Positions 8,066-16,917 are shown, counted from the first letter of the stretch. The stretch is DNA of 48,562 nt from Verrucomicrobiales bacterium (GCA_005777315.1 SXMN01000098.1:1-48562); one strand, 5' to 3'. The notes: generated from the letters alone by a model not told the origin. Program-made: numbers and translations.

Positions 8066-8266
8066 ACCTGAACTCCAAAGTTGATTTGAGGGAAACGAAC
8101 GAAGTGATCGAAGACACAAGGCAATGCGGCTTGCCGGGCGGAAATTCTTTTCACAGGTCAATCTCAGCGGAAATTCTTTCGCTTTGTTTCCTTCCCTGGC
8201 TTCTGTGAATTCCATTTTAGCTCCCAAGATGATCACCGGATTCCCCATGTCGTGCACCACATTCCA

Positions 8267-9049
8267 ATGATCTGGGATCTTCACGTTCACATCTCGGGTA
8301 TCGACGGTGCCACGCCCGAGGAACGCCTTGCACGGATGATCGCCATTGCCGACCGCATGGGCATTGATCGGTTTTGCGTTTATGGAGGCATGACATGGAT
8401 CAAGGATCCGTCGCCGGAAACTTTTTGCGATTTCAATGACCAGGTGCTCCGCGCCATCGCCAGATTTCCGAGACGCGCGTTCGGCTTCGTGTATCTCAAT
8501 CCCAAATATGTCGAAGCCTCGCTCGCCGAACTTGAACGCTGCGTCGCCCGTGGTCCGATGGTGGGGGTAAAACTCTGGATCGCCCACCCCTGCTCCGCGC
8601 CGGAGCTGGACCCAATCGTCAGGCGTGCCGCCGAGTTGAAGGCCGTTATTTACCAGCACACGTGGTTCAAGTCCGGCGGCAACGACCCTGGCGAATCCAC
8701 CCCTGAAGATCTCACGCAACTTGCCACGCGCCATCCCGGCGTGCCGCTCATTTGCGGCCACACCGGCGGCGATTGGGAACATGGCATTCGCGTCATCCGC
8801 CCGTTCAAGAATGTTTACTCCGATCTGGCCGGCTCCGACCCTGTCGCTGGTTACACCGAGATGGCCGTGAGGGAACTCGGCGCCGAGCGTGTCATATACG
8901 GCAGTGATGTCGGTGGTCGCAGCTTCGCTTCGCAGCTCGCAAAAGTGTTCGGCGCGGACATTCCCGAATCAGCGAGGAAACTCATCCTGGGTGAAAACCT
9001 CAAACGCCTGCTGACCCCCATTCTCCAAACGAAAGGCATCAAGCCATGA
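8267..9049 (+). CDS. amidohydrolase-2 family TIM-barrel hydrolase
   Basis: About 260 residues. It opens MIWDLHVHISG, the first metal-binding H-x-H of the amidohydrolase superfamily (PF04909 type). Later VIYQHTWF and PLICGHTGGDWEH supply the next histidines, and IYGSDVGGRSF the catalytic aspartate. Such enzymes hydrolyse lactones or decarboxylate carboxylic acids; the substrate is unknown. A GTG at 8252 gives five extra residues, but the ATG at 8267 puts the DLHVH motif at the usual distance from the start. Its stop overlaps the ATG at 9046, so it may be coupled to the next gene, a relative of the same superfamily. Confidence 0.85.
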   Translation: MIWDLHVHISGIDGATPEERLARMIAIADRMGIDRFCVYGGMTWIKDPSPETFCDFNDQVLRAIARFPRRAFGFVYLNPKYVEASLAELERCVARGPMVGVKLWIAHPCSAPELDPIVRRAAELKAVIYQHTWFKSGGNDPGESTPEDLTQLATRHPGVPLICGHTGGDWEHGIRVIRPFKNVYSDLAGSDPVAGYTEMAVRELGAERVIYGSDVGGRSFASQLAKVFGADIPESARKLILGENLKRLLTPILQTKGIKP

Positions 9050-9207
9050 ACACGACTCCCGCAATCCAAATCTCCGAAGCCCGAAAACAGATCGAAGTTC
9101 GAGTGCGGAAACGGATTTTTCACCTGGATCAGGACAATGGTTCTCCATGGCGGTGTCAGCGATGGAAGGTTTGGAATTCGCACTTTGCAGTTCGTTCGGA
9201 TTTAGAG

Positions 9208-10113
9208 ATGAACGACGCCGAAACTCCCATCAATTTACGTGCGCCCGGACTTCCCCGTCGGCAGTTTCTCCAATCCACCCTGATTGCAACCGCCGCGACT
9301 GCTCTTGCCACGCTGCCAGGCCAAAGCGCGGAAGCCAGTTCTCCCGCACTCATCGACACCAACATCACTCTCGGTCGGTGGCCCTTCCGCCGCTGTCCGA
9401 TGGACGAAACACCAGTGTTGGTCGCCAAACTCCGCGCGAACGGCGTCGCTCAAGCCTGGGCCGGCAGCTTCGATGCGCTGTTGCACAAAGACATCTCCTC
9501 CGTGAACTCAAGGCTGGCGGAGGATTGCCGCCGTCATGGGCGTGGTCTCATCGTGCCATTCGGCACCGTCAACCCCACACAGCCGGATTGGGAGGATGAC
9601 CTGCGCCGTTGCCACGAGGAGCACCAGATGCGCGGCGTTCGCCTCTACCCGAATTATCATGGATACACCCTTGCCACCCCGGCCTTCGTACGACTGCTGC
9701 AACTTGCCACGGCGCGCAGGCTTCTCGTGCAAATCGCTTGTAGTCTCGAAGACGAGCGCACCCAGCATCCTCGGCTCCCAGTGCCGCCCGTGGACACCCT
9801 GCCGTTGATCGGTTTGTTGAAAGAAACTCCTGCCGCCCGTGTGCAATTGATCAACGCCTTCCGAACACTGCGTGGCAAACCCGTGCTCGACCTTGCCGCC
9901 CATGGAGTGCGATTCGAGATCGCCACCCTCGAAGGTGTCCAGGGAATTGCGAGTCTGCTGGCGCAGATTCCCGATGACCGCCTCTGCTTCGGCTCGTCTG
10001 CCCCGTTCTTCTATTTCGAGTCCGCAAAGTTGAAACTTCGGGAGTCCGTCTTGAGCGAAAGCCAGATGAAAGCCATCTGCACCGGAAACGCCCGCCGCCT
10101 GCTGACGGTTTGA
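9208..10113 (+). CDS. Tat-exported amidohydrolase-like protein
   Basis: Starting at 9208 the protein is 301 residues and has a twin-arginine signal (PRRQFLQSTLIATAATALAT) ending about residue 40. It continues with IDTNITLGRWPFRRCP, where the usual H-x-H is replaced, and GVRLYPNYHGYTL. CFGSSAPFFYFESAK occupies the place of the final metal aspartate, where FGSS replaces GSD. Several metal ligands of the family therefore seem altered, so activity is uncertain. A longer frame from ATG 9046 overlaps the previous stop by ATGA and has a GAAAGG ribosome site, but it would bury the Tat signal at residue 68, so I prefer 9208. It is probably a paralogue that works outside the cytoplasm on a related substrate. 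Confidence 0.72.
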   Translation: MNDAETPINLRAPGLPRRQFLQSTLIATAATALATLPGQSAEASSPALIDTNITLGRWPFRRCPMDETPVLVAKLRANGVAQAWAGSFDALLHKDISSVNSRLAEDCRRHGRGLIVPFGTVNPTQPDWEDDLRRCHEEHQMRGVRLYPNYHGYTLATPAFVRLLQLATARRLLVQIACSLEDERTQHPRLPVPPVDTLPLIGLLKETPAARVQLINAFRTLRGKPVLDLAAHGVRFEIATLEGVQGIASLLAQIPDDRLCFGSSAPFFYFESAKLKLRESVLSESQMKAICTGNARRLLTV

Positions 10114-10123
10114 GCCCGGGTCG

Positions 10124-10288
10124 ATGTTGCTATTTGCCTGCCATCGCAATGAATGGGAGCGCCAGTTTCCCGAGGCAATGGCAATATCGAAAACGCTCCA
10201 GCAAGCGCGCCCCAAAAAGTCGCGAGTCATCGAACGAGACAAGCCCGAGGTGAATCTGGACGCGTATGAAAAAAGGAGCCGGAAATGA
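10124..10288 (+). CDS. possible small ORF, 54 residues
   Basis: An ATG at 10124 opens a frame ending at a TGA at 10286-10288. The product is charged (QQARPKKSRVIERDKPEVNL) with no signal or known motif. Codon use looks only moderately coding, and the end overlaps a terminator for the opposite strand. It may be a remnant. I list it because it is the only open frame in the gap. Confidence 0.22.
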   Translation: MLLFACHRNEWERQFPEAMAISKTLQQARPKKSRVIERDKPEVNLDAYEKRSRK

Positions 10289-10298
10289 CTCCGGCTCC
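10268..10298 (-). terminator. intrinsic terminator for the minus-strand isomerase gene
   Basis: On the minus strand GGAGCCGG and CCGGCTCC pair around an 8-base loop (10275-10298), followed by a run of six to seven U residues (10268-10274 on the plus strand as GAAAAAA). It lies about 60 bases past the stop of the gene at 10361-11266. Confidence 0.8.
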
Positions 10299-10360
10299 AG
10301 GAAGTTTGAAACAGGTGATGAATTGAAAAAGTGGCGTTTGAGGATCGCCTCGTCTTCGCT

Positions 10361-11266
10361 TCAATGCCTGCCAGATGTGTAGCCCCGGACAAAACCAATG
10401 CACTGGGCGACATCGGGCACGGAATGATCCCAGTTGTATTCGTACTCGATGGAGATGTTGCCGGTAAATTGCTGGCGTTTGAGTTCGTCGATGACGGCGG
10501 GGATGTCGGAAACGCCGGTGCCAAAGGGCGCATCATGGCCACCGGGCTTGAACTCGTGGAGGTCTTTCATGTGCATGCTGATTACACGGCCCTTAAGCGT
10601 CTTGAGGGCATCGATGGGTTTAATGCCCGAGCGGACGAAATGGCCGATGTCGGCGCAGGCACCGAAGCGTGAGTCTCGGCTCTTGACGAGGGAGAGGACG
10701 TAGTTCGGATCCCATAGTTTATAATTGGGATCTTTCTCACGCCTGGGGTGATTGTGGATGGCGACTTTGATGTCGTACTCCTTGATGAGCTTGTCGATGA
10801 GATCCAGTGCGGCTTCAGTGGAGTCAGGCTCGATGGTGATCGCGGGCATGCCCATCTTTTTGGCGAACTCGAAGACCTTGCGAGCCGCGGCTTCATCGCG
10901 GCCGAAGTTCCCGACAACGCCGAAGTTCACCGCCATCATTTGATGCTTCTGAAGTTTCTGCTTCAGCTCGGCGATGAGTTCATCGGACATTCCCTGTTCG
11001 AGCTTGGTTTTCTGGTCATCGGCTTTGAGGCGCTGGCCGGGATAGAATTCAATTACCCGTCCACCGGCGGCTGCGGTCTTCTCGATGGCTTCGAAGGCGG
11101 AGAAACGGTTGAAGGTGTAGGATTGGCAGCCAATGGCGAGTCCACCGACCTTGTATTCGTCCGGGATGGTCGCCGCCGCGTGAGCGGAACAGGCACCGGC
11201 GAAAAGACAGGCAGCGAGGGTGATCAGCCCCGATACGCGCGCGACGATGGGCAGGGTATGTTTCAT
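10361..11266 (-). CDS. secreted sugar phosphate isomerase/epimerase-like protein
   Basis: The 301-residue product has a signal peptide (about residues 1-31, ACSAHAA), so it acts outside the cytoplasm. It then has a xylose-isomerase-like TIM barrel (AP-endonuclease-2 family): GCQSYTFNRF near the start, PAITIEP (glutamate ligand), VAIHNHPR (histidine), FGACADIGHFVRSG (aspartate and histidine) and NISIEYEYNW (last glutamate). These are metal-dependent isomerases, epimerases or lyases of sugars. Export is common for such proteins in Verrucomicrobia and Planctomycetes and may relate to keto-sugar or inositol breakdown. It lies downstream of the M23 peptidase gene with a hairpin repeat between them. 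Confidence 0.82.
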   Translation of the reverse strand: MKHTLPIVARVSGLITLAACLFAGACSAHAAATIPDEYKVGGLAIGCQSYTFNRFSAFEAIEKTAAAGGRVIEFYPGQRLKADDQKTKLEQGMSDELIAELKQKLQKHQMMAVNFGVVGNFGRDEAAARKVFEFAKKMGMPAITIEPDSTEAALDLIDKLIKEYDIKVAIHNHPRREKDPNYKLWDPNYVLSLVKSRDSRFGACADIGHFVRSGIKPIDALKTLKGRVISMHMKDLHEFKPGGHDAPFGTGVSDIPAVIDELKRQQFTGNISIEYEYNWDHSVPDVAQCIGFVRGYTSGRH

Positions 11267-11322
11267 AAGTGCGTGGTGTCTGACGGGTGGTGTTGCCGGA
11301 TATTCCGACAGGAGTCAATAGC

Positions 11323-11351
11323 GAGGAGACCGTGGAACAGGCTCCTCAGTA
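11323..11351. repeat. degenerate hairpin that supplies a stop codon
   Basis: GAGGAGACCGTGG (11323-11335) and CTCCTCAGTA (11342-11351) form a shortened copy of the palindrome found at 6704 and 5254-5422. Read on the minus strand, the repeat end TACTGAGGAG provides the last codon and the TGA stop of the M23 peptidase gene (11346-11348). Confidence 0.65.
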
Positions 11352-12377
11352 AGTGAGCAAATCGATGAAACGGTGGCCAGCGGCGGTAAATTGCCATTGA
11401 GCGCCACGGCGCACGACAAGTTTGCGGCAGGGATGCTTCTGCTGCTCGGCTTCGTTGACGGAGAGCAATTGAACGCGTGACTGGCTGCGAAGCTCGCTCG
11501 CGGCACGGGGAATGAGCTGGTAGGGAACGCCCATATAATTCAGCCCGATCTCGTAGCCTGCGGTTCCCTCACGGTCGGCGACAGGATTCCGGCGAATCAA
11601 AGGCCTGTAACGGTTGAGCCAAGGGAAATGCGTGTCTCGAACGACCAGCCGGCAAAGTTCGGGTTGAGTGCGGATGAACTGGAGAAGGCTGAAGCTGGCG
11701 CCCCGTTCGCGTTGAGCGAGCAGCACGAGCCGGGGATCCAGGCCGAGAAGGTTCTGGCCGTTCCAATCACCATGATCGTTGCGCTCGCCGGGGGAAGTCT
11801 TCTGAAACCACTCCGCAAAGCGATCGTTGACGAGCAGGATGATCTCGAAGTGGACGTGGGCGCGGTCCTTGGTGATTCGCTGGCGGGTGTTGGATGTTCG
11901 GCCCATGGTCGCGATGATTTCGCCAGCCTTGACCGTTTGGCCCACGCCGAGAGCGGAACGAATGCCACTCAAATGCGCGTAGAGAGTGTAGAGTTCAATG
12001 CCTTCGATCCGATGCTTCAGGATGATGTATTTGCCATAGTTGGAAAGCGCGGGTCTGGCGCTGATGTAGGCAACGGTGCCGTCGGCGCTCGCCATCACGG
12101 GATCGGTGGGTTCGCCACTCCGGTCGCGCTGGACGCATTTGATGTCCAGACCTTCGTGGATCTGCCAGCCATCGGAGCGCACGCAGCCGAAGGTGCCGCT
12201 CGACCACGGCTTGCCAACGGTGCCGACAAAGAAACGTTCGCCACCGTCGGGCTCATAAATGGCGCGATTGGCGGTGGGAAGCTGGAAAAGTTGGGCGGAG
12301 GTTGCAACCGCGTGGACCAGGATGAGCAGGCCCAGAATGAGAGTTTTGCGGTTCGTCAGGGATTGACCGGAAATCAT
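11346..12377 (-). CDS. M23-family peptidase (peptidoglycan DD-metallopeptidase-like)
   Basis: The 343-residue protein has an N-terminal signal (about residues 10-28) and an M23 domain. HEGLD holds the zinc ligands H74 and D78, YAHLSG contains H135, and AHVHFE (174-179) is the final H-x-H. These zinc enzymes cut peptide bridges of peptidoglycan during growth or division. The C-terminal 150 residues are not recognised. Its ATG overlaps the stop of the SecD-head lipoprotein gene by ATGA, so the two are probably an operon. The stop codon and last residues lie in a palindromic repeat, which could have altered the natural C-terminus. Confidence 0.85.
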   Translation of the reverse strand: MISGQSLTNRKTLILGLLILVHAVATSAQLFQLPTANRAIYEPDGGERFFVGTVGKPWSSGTFGCVRSDGWQIHEGLDIKCVQRDRSGEPTDPVMASADGTVAYISARPALSNYGKYIILKHRIEGIELYTLYAHLSGIRSALGVGQTVKAGEIIATMGRTSNTRQRITKDRAHVHFEIILLVNDRFAEWFQKTSPGERNDHGDWNGQNLLGLDPRLVLLAQRERGASFSLLQFIRTQPELCRLVVRDTHFPWLNRYRPLIRRNPVADREGTAGYEIGLNYMGVPYQLIPRAASELRSQSRVQLLSVNEAEQQKHPCRKLVVRRGAQWQFTAAGHRFIDLLTY

Positions 12378-12946
12378 TTCTTCTGCGTCTTTGGCTTCTT
12401 CGGCTGCTTTTTCAACTCGATGGCGATGTTGTTGATGCCACGAACGATTCTTTCTGACTCCTCAAGGGAGGCGTCCGGAGTGAATGTGAACCTTCCGTCT
12501 TTGATATGATGCGTGATGCGGGGAGCGGCGATCCAGCGCACCGCGCCATCCTTTTGACTCCCAAACTGGCTCATGATCGCAATGCGGCTTCCACGGCTTC
12601 CGCCGGTGACGGAGTCAAGTACCAGCATGCCGTGCGGATCGAACTGGATGGAGATGGCAAAGCCGCCGACGACATCGACCACCATCGCTTCCATGATGTC
12701 GCCTTCATTCAGGAAGGAATTCTTGTTCACATTCACCATGACAGGCTGCGCCCGGAAGACGGACACGGGACTGTTCAGGCCTGTTCCATCCGAGTTCACC
12801 TCGAGGTGGAACCGAAGAAGAGTGGCTTCCTTGTCCTTATTCTTACCGGCTGGTTGCTTGTCGCCGGTGGTCTCGCAGCCGGAGAACAGACACAGGGATC
12901 CGATCAGTGAGAAATAGATGTTGAACCATCGGAGCCGAGTCAGCAT
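12374..12946 (-). CDS. lipoprotein with a SecDF P1-head-like domain
   Basis: The 190-residue protein begins with a signal ending in LFSGC, a lipobox with the modified cysteine near residue 24. The middle resembles the P1 head subdomain of SecD/SecDF: RFHLEVNSDG, then VSVFRAQPVMVNVNKNSFLN, IQFDPHGMLVLDSVT and ITHHIKDGRFTFTPDASLEE. In SecD that domain helps release proteins from the translocon; lone copies as lipoproteins have no settled role. It heads the operon with the M23 peptidase. The final KKQPKKPKTQKK is a basic tail. A 48-base gap separates it from the divergent small basic gene. Confidence 0.68.
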   Translation of the reverse strand: MLTRLRWFNIYFSLIGSLCLFSGCETTGDKQPAGKNKDKEATLLRFHLEVNSDGTGLNSPVSVFRAQPVMVNVNKNSFLNEGDIMEAMVVDVVGGFAISIQFDPHGMLVLDSVTGGSRGSRIAIMSQFGSQKDGAVRWIAAPRITHHIKDGRFTFTPDASLEESERIVRGINNIAIELKKQPKKPKTQKK

Positions 12947-12963
12947 ATTCTCGCGCTACAAAA

Positions 12964-12977
12964 CCGAATAGATTCGG
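12964..12977. promoter_or_regulatory. short palindrome between divergent genes
   Basis: CCGAATAGATTCGG is a perfect 5-bp inverted repeat with a 4-base centre, midway between the lipoprotein gene (starts 12946, minus) and the small basic gene (starts 12994, plus). It could be a regulator site for either; nothing else supports this. Confidence 0.25.
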
Positions 12978-12993
12978 CAAAGTAAAGATAACT

Positions 12994-13095
12994 ATGGGAC
13001 AGCAACTGAACAAAGTGCAGAAACGCCGCCGCCGGCTCGCCTATCACAAGCGCAAAAAGGTCACGGCCAAAACAAAACCGACGGCAAAGGCGTAA
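12994..13095 (+). CDS. very small basic protein (33 residues)
   Basis: MGQQLNKVQKRRRRLAYHKR is followed by KKVTAKTKPTAKA and a TAA, so about half the residues are basic and none are acidic. Small proteins of this form are conserved in Verrucomicrobia and related phyla and are usually left as small basic proteins; binding to rRNA or other nucleic acid is inference from charge. The reading frame is short, but a clean intrinsic terminator 22 bases later and an intergenic position support it as a real single-gene transcript. I am sure of the frame and terminator and unsure of the role. Confidence 0.7.
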   Translation: MGQQLNKVQKRRRRLAYHKRKKVTAKTKPTAKA

Positions 13096-13116
13096 GCGCT
13101 TTTCCGATCTTCATAG

Positions 13117-13146
13117 GGCCACCAGCAATGGTGGCCTTTTTTATTT
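13117..13146 (+). terminator. intrinsic terminator after the small basic gene
   Basis: GGCCACCA (13117-13124), GCAA loop, TGGTGGCC (13129-13136), then TTTTTTATTT. This is a textbook rho-independent terminator. It lies between the small basic gene and the convergent aminopeptidase gene, and the reverse strand lacks a matching U-run. Confidence 0.93.
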
Positions 13147-13165
13147 CCAAAACAAACTCGCACGC

Positions 13166-15835
13166 TCAGGGCGCGGTGGTGCCAGGCTTTCTGCCTTTCA
13201 CCCATTGATCGACCATCCGCATCTCACGTTCCTTGAAGGCGTAACGAAATCGGATTCCGTCGGCAATCTCCTCGGCCTTTTTCATCGCCTCGGGTGGTAG
13301 ATTCTTCCTGGCGTAGTCTTCCAATTCGTCGGCTCTGGCCGCATCCGAAAATGAGCTCATGATGGACGGCACATAACGGTTGCGATTGGAGAACGGAACT
13401 TTATCGAGCAGCGCCTTCATGTGTTCCTTGCCGAACTTCCATGATCGCTCGGTGTGGCGTCCGAGGCTGGCGACCTGGGGAACGAGGCGCGACGCAAAGA
13501 CGGGCGGGAGTTCATCCGTCAAGGCCAGGTGGAGGGTCCGGTCGGCGAGGTCGGGATTCAAAGCGGCAGCCATCGCGTGATAGTAGAGTTGTTTCTCTTC
13601 GAGATCCTTGGCGGCTCTGGCCAGTGCATGCAGGCGGTCGTATGTCACATTGTCCGCATATCGACCGACGGTGCCGATCACGGCGGGCCTCAGTTCGCCC
13701 GGCAGTGAATCTGGATTTTGAAGGAATCGATTGAACCGCCTGGATGCTTCAGAAAGCACCGTTTCGTCACGCAGTTCAGAGAGCGCCTGGAGAATCTCGG
13801 CGCGGAGAACCGTGTCGGGGTGCGGTTCCCCCGCTTTAGAATCCCAACCCAGACGCTTGAACTGCGCCTGCAGCAACCATCGGGCATAAGCAGCGAAACC
13901 CTCTGCACCAGGCAGTCCCGTCTGAAGGTTGTGTATCGAGCCAATGGCACCGCCAATTTGCTCCCAGAGGGGAAGCGCCGGGTTGTCGCGGATGCTCTCG
14001 ACAAGGCTGAGGTACTGCGAAATTAGACTTCGCCCGGCCTCCGCCAGCGCCCACGTGTCGCTTAACAGATTCAATTGCTCATCCAGCGGCAGCGAAGGAA
14101 ATGCCTTCTCGATCCTCGTGAATGAGCCCGGGTCATACAGAACCCGGAAGTAACCGATGTTGCCGATGTTTGCTTTCCATGTGGATTCACAGGTACCGGC
14201 CGGGAAGACTGCTTCCGCGGCGCCGAGCATGAACTTCGACGGCTCCAAGGCGGACATGATGAGAGGGCCAGCGGTGATCGGGATCTGCCAGAGCGGACGG
14301 TTTGTTTCCGTAAAATTGAGAGTGAACCGCTCCTGCCGTACTGAAAGATTCTGCGTCCCTGCCGCGCAGTTGGCGCTCACGGAAACCAGTGGGAATCCCG
14401 GCTGCTCGGTCCATGAAGCAGCGAGGGTTTTGACCGCTTTTCCAGAGGTGGTTTCGAGAGCATCCCAGAGATCGGCGGTGGTCGAGTTGGAAAATTTGTG
14501 CCGTTGCATGTAAAGCCGGATGCCATCGCGGAACGCTGCCGCACCGAGATGGCTTTCCAGCATCCGGAGGAAGGACTGGCCTTTCTGGTAGGTGATGACA
14601 TCGAAAGCATCCGTGGCCTGGCTGTCATTGATGATCGGCTCCTGGATTTTGTGAGTGACACGGCGCGCATCGAGTTTCATGGCAGCGTCGCGAGCGGAGT
14701 TCGCCCGCAACCAGATTTGCCAGCCTGGATTCAGGTGGTCTGTCGCTTTCGTTCCCATCCAGGAGGCGAAGCCTTCGTTGAGCCACAAATTGTCCCACCA
14801 GGCCATCGTCACCAGATTGCCAAACCATTGATGAGCGATTTCGTGGGCGATGATGCCGAAGATCCTCTCGCGCGTGTCTGGAGTGCTCTTTTTGGGATCA
14901 AAGAGAAGCGCATCCTCGCGATAAACGATGCCGCCCCAGTTCTCCATGGCACCCCAGGCGAAGTTCTGGACGGCAATCTGATCCAGCTTGGGCAGGGCAT
15001 ATTTGATCCCGAAGTAGTCATTGAAGAAGGCTACAATTTGCTTCGTTGCTTCCATTGCGTAACGAGCCTGCTCGCGTTTCCCTTCGGTCGTGAAAATGCC
15101 AAGCTGGATCCCGGCGACTTCATCGCGCAGCTCTTCCATTTCACCGGAAGCGAGAACCATCAAGTAGGAGGGCATCGGCGGTGTCGCAGCGAACGAGACG
15201 CGTTTCAGGCCACCAGGAAGCTTCTCTTCCTTCTCAACGGGCATGTTCGCGACGGTTGTATGATTCGTTGGGACAATCACCGTGAGTTGGAACACCGCGC
15301 GAAAAACCGGTTCATCCCAGCAGGGAAACATGCGGCGCGCATCGGTGGGTTCCATCATCGTGACCAGCAACCGTTTCTCAACCGTCGATGTTTGGTAACG
15401 ATCAAAGTAAAGTCCTTCAGCCTTCTCGGAAATCCTGCCTTTGAAATCGATTCGGAGCTGGTGCATTCCGGCGGGCAGTGGCTTCGACAATGGAATGGTG
15501 ACGGTTTGCTGCTGCTTGTCTTCCTTCGGCATGAGTGCGCTGACATCTGAACCGGCGAGTTCGACTTTGGTGAACTCGATATCAACCGCGTTCAACACGA
15601 GCTGCTCCATGGGTTTCATTACCTCCAGCTCGATGAGTTCGGATCCGAGCGTCGTTCCAGTCTCGAACGAGGGAGTGAGTTCGAGCGTGTACCGGCGGGG
15701 AATCGCGTCCTTCGGCAACTTGCCCGGAGTGCTGCGGAAAGAGAATTTCTCCTCAGCGAGGGAGGAAGTAAGACATGTCAGGAGGAGAAGGGTGAAGACA
15801 AAAACGCTGCGGACAAATTTGCAATCGATGTTCAT
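13166..15835 (-). CDS. M1-family aminopeptidase
   Basis: The 889-residue protein carries a signal peptide (about residues 1-28). GAMEN (295-299) is the exopeptidase substrate motif, HEIAH (331-335) the zinc-binding motif and E354 in NEGFA the third ligand, with the expected 18-residue gap. The N-terminal beta domain, catalytic domain and a helical C-terminal domain (about 550-880, ERAP-like) are all present at normal length. It removes N-terminal residues from peptides, probably in the periplasm. Relatives are puromycin-sensitive aminopeptidase-like enzymes. It stands alone, convergent to the small basic gene. Confidence 0.93.
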   Translation of the reverse strand: MNIDCKFVRSVFVFTLLLLTCLTSSLAEEKFSFRSTPGKLPKDAIPRRYTLELTPSFETGTTLGSELIELEVMKPMEQLVLNAVDIEFTKVELAGSDVSALMPKEDKQQQTVTIPLSKPLPAGMHQLRIDFKGRISEKAEGLYFDRYQTSTVEKRLLVTMMEPTDARRMFPCWDEPVFRAVFQLTVIVPTNHTTVANMPVEKEEKLPGGLKRVSFAATPPMPSYLMVLASGEMEELRDEVAGIQLGIFTTEGKREQARYAMEATKQIVAFFNDYFGIKYALPKLDQIAVQNFAWGAMENWGGIVYREDALLFDPKKSTPDTRERIFGIIAHEIAHQWFGNLVTMAWWDNLWLNEGFASWMGTKATDHLNPGWQIWLRANSARDAAMKLDARRVTHKIQEPIINDSQATDAFDVITYQKGQSFLRMLESHLGAAAFRDGIRLYMQRHKFSNSTTADLWDALETTSGKAVKTLAASWTEQPGFPLVSVSANCAAGTQNLSVRQERFTLNFTETNRPLWQIPITAGPLIMSALEPSKFMLGAAEAVFPAGTCESTWKANIGNIGYFRVLYDPGSFTRIEKAFPSLPLDEQLNLLSDTWALAEAGRSLISQYLSLVESIRDNPALPLWEQIGGAIGSIHNLQTGLPGAEGFAAYARWLLQAQFKRLGWDSKAGEPHPDTVLRAEILQALSELRDETVLSEASRRFNRFLQNPDSLPGELRPAVIGTVGRYADNVTYDRLHALARAAKDLEEKQLYYHAMAAALNPDLADRTLHLALTDELPPVFASRLVPQVASLGRHTERSWKFGKEHMKALLDKVPFSNRNRYVPSIMSSFSDAARADELEDYARKNLPPEAMKKAEEIADGIRFRYAFKEREMRMVDQWVKGRKPGTTAP

Positions 15836-16095
15836 TGGAGCTCGTGCTGTGACTGATGTTTAGCGGCAGAGTGGTCGGGCGTGCTTTCGGGCGTCAATGG
15901 TTTTGGCGTGGATTACTGAGAAGACAGCGGTTTGCCCTGCGATTGGGATCCTCTGAAACTGCGACTCACATCTGCAGTGTTTTGAACTCAGGCAGAGTGG
16001 TTGCGGGGCTGGATGTGCCGAGGCATCGGCCAGTCCAGGAGCGTCGCTGAACTCAGCGCATCCCTTCAGACTCCGACAGATACCCTCGCCATCGA

Positions 16096-16917
16096 TCAAC
16101 CACGTTGCCGGGCCGCTTCGTATAGGAACACCGCCGAGGCGGCGGCCACATTCAGAGAATTCATGTGCGAAGGCATTGGGATTTTCACCGTGTCGTCGCA
16201 CGCGGCCAGAGCCTTTTCGGTGAGGCCAGGCCCCTCCGCACCGAACACGAGGCAACAGTCGCCACGCAGATCCATGTCCGCCAGCTTCCGCGCACCGGGG
16301 CGAGGATGCGCCGCCAGACATCGCACCCCCTGCGCTCGCAAATCCGCCAGGGTTTTCACCAGATTGTCCACTTGCACCACCGGCTGCTCGAAGATCGTGC
16401 CCATGGACCCGGAGACGGCGCGGCGTTGGAAGGGACTTCCACACGTCTCACCCACGATCAGGAAAGACACACCAAAGGCCGCGCAGCTCCGGACGACCGA
16501 ACCGAGGTTTTCCGCACTGGCAATACCTTCGACAGCGGCGATCAGGAACGGCCGTGGCGTTGTTTCAAGCAACACTTCAATGCCCGGTTGCGGAGGAATT
16601 TTGGCGACGGCCAGCGCGCCTTGATGAAGTTGATAGCCGGTGATGGTTTCCAGCAGCGCCTTTTCACCGACGTAAACACGGATCTCTTCCGGCCGGGCGC
16701 GAAGACCGGCTTCGAGCCTCTCCAGCCACGCGGGAGTGAGCAGCGCGGAAAGGACCGTGAAACGGCTCGCCAACAGTCGTCGCACGACCTTCTCGTTCGT
16801 CGCCACGAGCACGCCGGCCCGTTCGTGTTCCTCCGGGCGTTTGAGGGTACAGTATAACGCGAGCTCCGGAGCGTCGAGGGATTGAATTTTTCCGATATGC
16901 AGCGTGGCCACGCACAA
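16096..16917 (-). CDS. TrmH/SpoU-family RNA 2'-O-methyltransferase
   Basis: The 273-residue protein has an N-terminal substrate-binding domain (about 1-110) and a SPOUT knot. ASAENLGSVVRSCAAFGV is motif 1 with the catalytic N and R, LVFGAEGPGL is motif 2, and IPMPSHMNSLNVAAASAVFL is motif 3, which binds S-adenosylmethionine. It methylates a ribose in tRNA or rRNA; which nucleoside cannot be told from sequence. No neighbour suggests a target. The flanking 260 bases to the aminopeptidase start and 280 bases to the next gene show nothing I can name. Confidence 0.9.
   Translation of the reverse strand: MCVATLHIGKIQSLDAPELALYCTLKRPEEHERAGVLVATNEKVVRRLLASRFTVLSALLTPAWLERLEAGLRARPEEIRVYVGEKALLETITGYQLHQGALAVAKIPPQPGIEVLLETTPRPFLIAAVEGIASAENLGSVVRSCAAFGVSFLIVGETCGSPFQRRAVSGSMGTIFEQPVVQVDNLVKTLADLRAQGVRCLAAHPRPGARKLADMDLRGDCCLVFGAEGPGLTEKALAACDDTVKIPMPSHMNSLNVAAASAVFLYEAARQRG

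Noticed and set aside
9508..10542. Long minus-strand open frame opposite the Tat-exported hydrolase
   Set aside because: It is antisense to an established gene with motifs, has no motif itself and runs through a terminator.
14498..15550. Long plus-strand open frame inside the M1 aminopeptidase
   Set aside because: The opposite strand carries GAMEN and HExxH with correct spacing; the frame is a high-GC shadow.
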